This document shows, piece after piece, positions 50,154 to 52,706 of a stretch of 52,706 nt of DNA. Position 1 is the first letter of the stretch. The number at the start of each line of letters is the position of its first letter. Under the pieces are notes generated by a model, which had not been told where the DNA came from, ran no database searches, and saw only the letters and a program-made list of their open reading frames with translations. Source of the stretch: Acidobacteriota bacterium (GTDB lineage Bacteria > Acidobacteriota > Vicinamibacteria > Vicinamibacterales > CAVVIG01); the NCBI GenBank assembly GCA_016195265.1, contig JACPZW010000031.1, positions 1 through 52,706 of the forward strand, in the 5' to 3' direction. Made by a program: the position numbers and the translations under genes.

Positions 50154-51350
50154 ATGAAGCCGACACGTCGTTATCTCGGCGGAATCGCGCTGACGGCACT
50201 CTTAGCCGGCTTGGGCATCGGGCAGAGTCTCCTCGAACGGAGCGCAGCCGCGCAGTCCAAGAGCGCGGTTCAGGCGCCCCGGTTTGAAGTCGATCCGATG
50301 TGGCCCAAGCCGCTGCCCAATCACTGGCTGCTCGGCTCGACGATCGGCGTGTCGCTCGACGCACAGGACCACGTCTGGATCATTCATCGCAGCTCGGCAA
50401 CGCTCAACAACAATGAACGCGGCGCGGAGCTCGACCCGCCGACCGGAGAGTGCTGCAAAGGCGCGCCGCCGGTGCTGGAATTCGATCAGGCCGGCAACCT
50501 GCTGCGCCATTGGGGCGGTCCCGGTCAGGGCTTCGAATGGCCCGCGTCGAACCACGGCATCACGATCGATTACAAAGGCAACGTCTGGATCGGCGGCAAC
50601 GGCGCCGACGATGGCCAGGTGCTGAAGTTCACGCAGGACGGCAAGTTCATCAAACAAGTCGGGATGGAATGGGCCAACGCCGGCAGCAACGATACGTTCG
50701 CCTTCCGGCAGGTGGCGAAGATCTTCGTCGACAAGACCGCGAACGAAGCGTACATCGCCGACGGCTACGGGAATCATCGCGTCGCGGTCATCGACGCAGA
50801 CACGGGCGTTTTCAAGCGGTATTGGGGCGCCTACGGCAACAAGCCCGACGACGCGAACCTTGGACGGTACAACCCCGACGCGCCGCTCGCGCAACAGTTC
50901 CGGAATCCTGTGCACTGCGCGGAAGTGTCGGTCGATCGCCTCGTATACGTCTGCGACCGCGTGAACGATCGCATCCAGGTGTTCACGACTGAGGGCAAGT
51001 TCGTCAAGGAACAGCAAATCGCGAAGCGCTCGCTCGCAGATGGCTCCGTGTGGGACATCGCGTTCTCGAGAGACGCGCAGCAGAAGTTCCTGTATCTCGC
51101 AGACGGGCGTAATCAGAAGGTCTACATCCTCGATCGGCAGTCGCTGCAGGTCCTGACGAGCTTCGGCGACGGCGGCCGGCAGCCCGGAGAGTTCTTCGGC
51201 GCGCACAGCATCGCGACCGACTCGAAGGGCAACATCTACATCACGGAAACCTACGAAGGAAAACGCGTGCAGAAGTTCACCTACAAGGGCCTCGGTCCCG
51301 TGACGAAAGACAATCAGGGCGTGGTCTGGCCGCGCGGCAGTTCGAACTAA
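50154..51350 (+). CDS. Secreted six-bladed beta-propeller (NHL-like) protein, copy 1
   Basis: The 398-aa protein starts 7 bases after AGGAGG and has a signal peptide (YLGGIALTALLAGLGIG) followed by QSKSAVQAPRFEVDPMWPKPLPNHW. NHL-type blades are visible as repeated strings: NVWIGGNGADDGQVLKFTQDGKFIKQ, EAYIADGYGNHRVAVIDADTGVFKRYWGAYG, LVYVCDRVNDRIQVFTTEGKFVKE, FLYLADGRNQKVYILDRQSL and NIYITETYEGKRVQKFTYKG. An adjacent Cys pair (GECCKGAPP) is conserved in both copies. Function unknown; propellers of this type bind ligands or act as lactonase-like enzymes. It is followed after eight bases by a close paralogue. Confidence 0.85.
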   Translation: MKPTRRYLGGIALTALLAGLGIGQSLLERSAAAQSKSAVQAPRFEVDPMWPKPLPNHWLLGSTIGVSLDAQDHVWIIHRSSATLNNNERGAELDPPTGECCKGAPPVLEFDQAGNLLRHWGGPGQGFEWPASNHGITIDYKGNVWIGGNGADDGQVLKFTQDGKFIKQVGMEWANAGSNDTFAFRQVAKIFVDKTANEAYIADGYGNHRVAVIDADTGVFKRYWGAYGNKPDDANLGRYNPDAPLAQQFRNPVHCAEVSVDRLVYVCDRVNDRIQVFTTEGKFVKEQQIAKRSLADGSVWDIAFSRDAQQKFLYLADGRNQKVYILDRQSLQVLTSFGDGGRQPGEFFGAHSIATDSKGNIYITETYEGKRVQKFTYKGLGPVTKDNQGVVWPRGSSN

Positions 51351-51358
51351 GGAGGCGT

Positions 51359-52549
51359 ATGACTCGGAGACGTCACGTAGTGGTTGGGACGACGCTGCTC
51401 GCGTTGCTGGTCGTCCTCGGCATCGGGCAGAACATGCTGGAGAAAACGGCAGCGGCGCAGTCGAAGGGCGCCGTGCAGGCGCCGCGATTCGAAGTCGATC
51501 CGATGTGGCCCAAGCCGGTGCCGAACCACTGGGTCTTCGGCAACATCATCGGCGTCGGCGTCGACAAGAACGACCACGTCTACATCATTCACCGCGGCGC
51601 CGGCTCGCTCGAGGCGAAGGAAATCTACGCGACCGAGAACCCGCCGGCGTCCGAGTGCTGCGTCCCGGCACCGCCCGTCCTCGAATTCGATCCGGCCGGC
51701 AATCTCGTCAAGGCCTGGGGCGGACCCGGCGCCGGCTTCGAGTGGCCGGAGTCGAACCACGGCATCACGCCGGACAGCAAGGGCAACCTGTTCATCGGCG
51801 GCAACGGCGGCAACGACGGCCACGTGCTGAAGTTCACGCGTGAAGGCAAGTTCGTCAAGCAGTTCGGCTTCGCGTACGCGAGCGCCGGCAGCAACGACAT
51901 GTGGGCGTTCAGGCAGGTTGCGAAGGTCTCGCTCGACGAGGCCGCGAACGAAGCGTACGTGTCGGACGGCTACGGCAATCACCGCGTCGCCGTCATGGAC
52001 ATGGACACCGGCAAGATCAAGCGGTACTGGGGCGCGTACGGCAACAAGCCGGACGACACCAACCTCGGCCGCTACAACCCGGCCGCGCCGCTCGCCCAGC
52101 AGTTCCGCAACCCGGTGCACTGCGCCGAGCCGTCGAACGACGGGATGGTCTACGTCTGCGATCGTCCGAACGATCGCATCCAGGTGTTCACGAAGGAAGG
52201 CAAGTTCGTCAAGGAAGTCCGCGTGAACGAGACGACGCTCGGCGACGGATCGGTATGGGATATCGCCTTCTCGAAAGATGCGGCGCAGAAGTACTTCTAC
52301 CTCGCTGACGGCGCCAACGAGAAGATTCACGTCTTCGATCGCGCGTCGCTCACCGAGCTCACCAGCTTCGGCGACGGCGGACGGCAGCCCGGCCAGTTCT
52401 ACGCCGTGCACAGCATTGCGACGGACTCGAAGGGCAACCTCTACACGACCGAGACGTATCGCGGACAGCGGCTGCAGAAGTTTGTGTACAAAGGTCTCGC
52501 GCCAGTGACCAAGCCGAATCAGGGAACGGTCTGGCCGACGACTCGCTAA
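51359..52549 (+). CDS. Secreted six-bladed beta-propeller (NHL-like) protein, copy 2
   Basis: The 396-aa paralogue of the preceding protein keeps the same length, the N-terminal AQSKGAVQAPRFEVDPMWPKPVPNHW, the Cys pair (SECCVPAPP), AYGNKPDDTNLGRYNPAAPLAQQFRNPVHCAE and the C-terminal YKGLAPVTKPNQGTVWP. Most residues are shared, so the two arose by tandem duplication. Differences concentrate near residues 60-80 (GAGSLEAKEIYATENPPA versus SSATLNNNERGAELDPPTG), perhaps changing ligand preference. AAGGAGG lies before the ATG. A signal peptide (VVGTTLLALLVVLGIG) is present. Both copies are probably on one transcript. Confidence 0.85.
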   Translation: MTRRRHVVVGTTLLALLVVLGIGQNMLEKTAAAQSKGAVQAPRFEVDPMWPKPVPNHWVFGNIIGVGVDKNDHVYIIHRGAGSLEAKEIYATENPPASECCVPAPPVLEFDPAGNLVKAWGGPGAGFEWPESNHGITPDSKGNLFIGGNGGNDGHVLKFTREGKFVKQFGFAYASAGSNDMWAFRQVAKVSLDEAANEAYVSDGYGNHRVAVMDMDTGKIKRYWGAYGNKPDDTNLGRYNPAAPLAQQFRNPVHCAEPSNDGMVYVCDRPNDRIQVFTKEGKFVKEVRVNETTLGDGSVWDIAFSKDAAQKYFYLADGANEKIHVFDRASLTELTSFGDGGRQPGQFYAVHSIATDSKGNLYTTETYRGQRLQKFVYKGLAPVTKPNQGTVWPTTR

Positions 52550-52557
52550 ACGTTTCG

Positions 52558-52706
52558 TAGTGGCTGGTGGCTAGTGGCTAGTGGCTGGTGGCTGGTGGCT
52601 GGGAAGAACCCAGCCGCTGGTCCCCGGCCTCCAGCCTCTCTTCAGCCGCCTTTTCCAGTCACCAATCACCAGTCACCAGTCACCAGTCACCAGTCACCAG
52701 TCACCA
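52558..52706. repeat. GTGGCTG/CCAGTCA hairpin element, cut by the window edge
   Basis: Left arm of GTGGCTAGTGGCTGG words (7 bp), then CCAGCC words and at least eight CAGTCAC words running to the end of the window. Same family as the rny/thiL element. Nothing else is seen downstream of the second propeller gene. Confidence 0.88.

Noticed and set aside
52558..52706. CRISPR array
   Set aside because: The words are 7 bp and directly adjacent, without unique spacers of 30 bp or more, and there are no cas genes.

Overview
The window is high-GC bacterial chromosome (no plasmid, phage or transposase genes seen). Gene content points to a soil-type Acidobacteriota, probably a Vicinamibacteria relative: a PadR regulator paired with an 883-aa ADOP-type FtsX/MacB permease, secreted PQQ/cytochrome c quinoproteins, secreted beta-propeller paralogues, and a secreted family marked by GDSVGRWVGDTLVVDTTNF-like motifs. 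The taxonomic call is inference from gene families; no rRNA is present.

Layout. 1-2.6 kb: MgtC-like protein, S1/P1-type nuclease and YdjM-type membrane hydrolase. 2.65-8.0 kb: AMMECR1/Memo pair (-), then gatC-gatA and an overlapping zinc metallopeptidase/ATP-grasp pair (+). 8.1-11.5 kb: rpoZ with two small membrane proteins, and dnaK-hsp20 (all -). 11.6-18.9 kb: YmdB-type phosphodiesterase, xseA, xseB, ispA, a TetR regulator, tlyA, nadK, and ruvX-mltG. 19-23.4 kb: a lipoprotein phosphodiesterase, an EnvC-like LytM protein and an S41-family protein that appears catalytically dead. 23.4-31 kb: tRNA-Val, then the translation cluster thrS-infC-rpmI-rplT-pheS-pheT followed by zapB-like and zapA. 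31-35 kb: a 6S RNA gene, rny, thiL, a DUF2062 protein and a 3D-domain protein. 35-40 kb: an ABC exporter half, PadR and ADOP permease. 40-52.5 kb: secreted VOC protein, unknown secreted protein, cytochrome c/PQQ protein, second ABC exporter half, MFS transporter, small secreted protein, HupE/UreJ protein and two tandem propeller proteins.

The most striking feature is a set of about 25 low-complexity elements built from tandem 7-9 bp words. Many have a second arm made of the complementary word, so they can fold as long hairpins. The word differs from locus to locus while the architecture is kept. They sit at gene junctions, including five of the seven junctions from thrS to zapA, each with a different word. 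They also lie inside or at the ends of coding sequences, where they encode extra loops in GatA, ThiL and both ABC exporters, C-terminal tails, and an apparent signal peptide in the EnvC-like protein. A second class of compact GC-rich palindromes is interspersed, one of them also inside an ABC exporter gene.

Other points of note: infC appears to start at ATC; PheT lacks the tRNA-binding-like OB domain; the two ABC halves, 7.7 kb apart, look like the two sides of an MdlAB/YheIH-type heterodimer; a 48-bp duplicate of the second ABC gene end is joined to a fragment of another small gene; and several promoters look leaderless.
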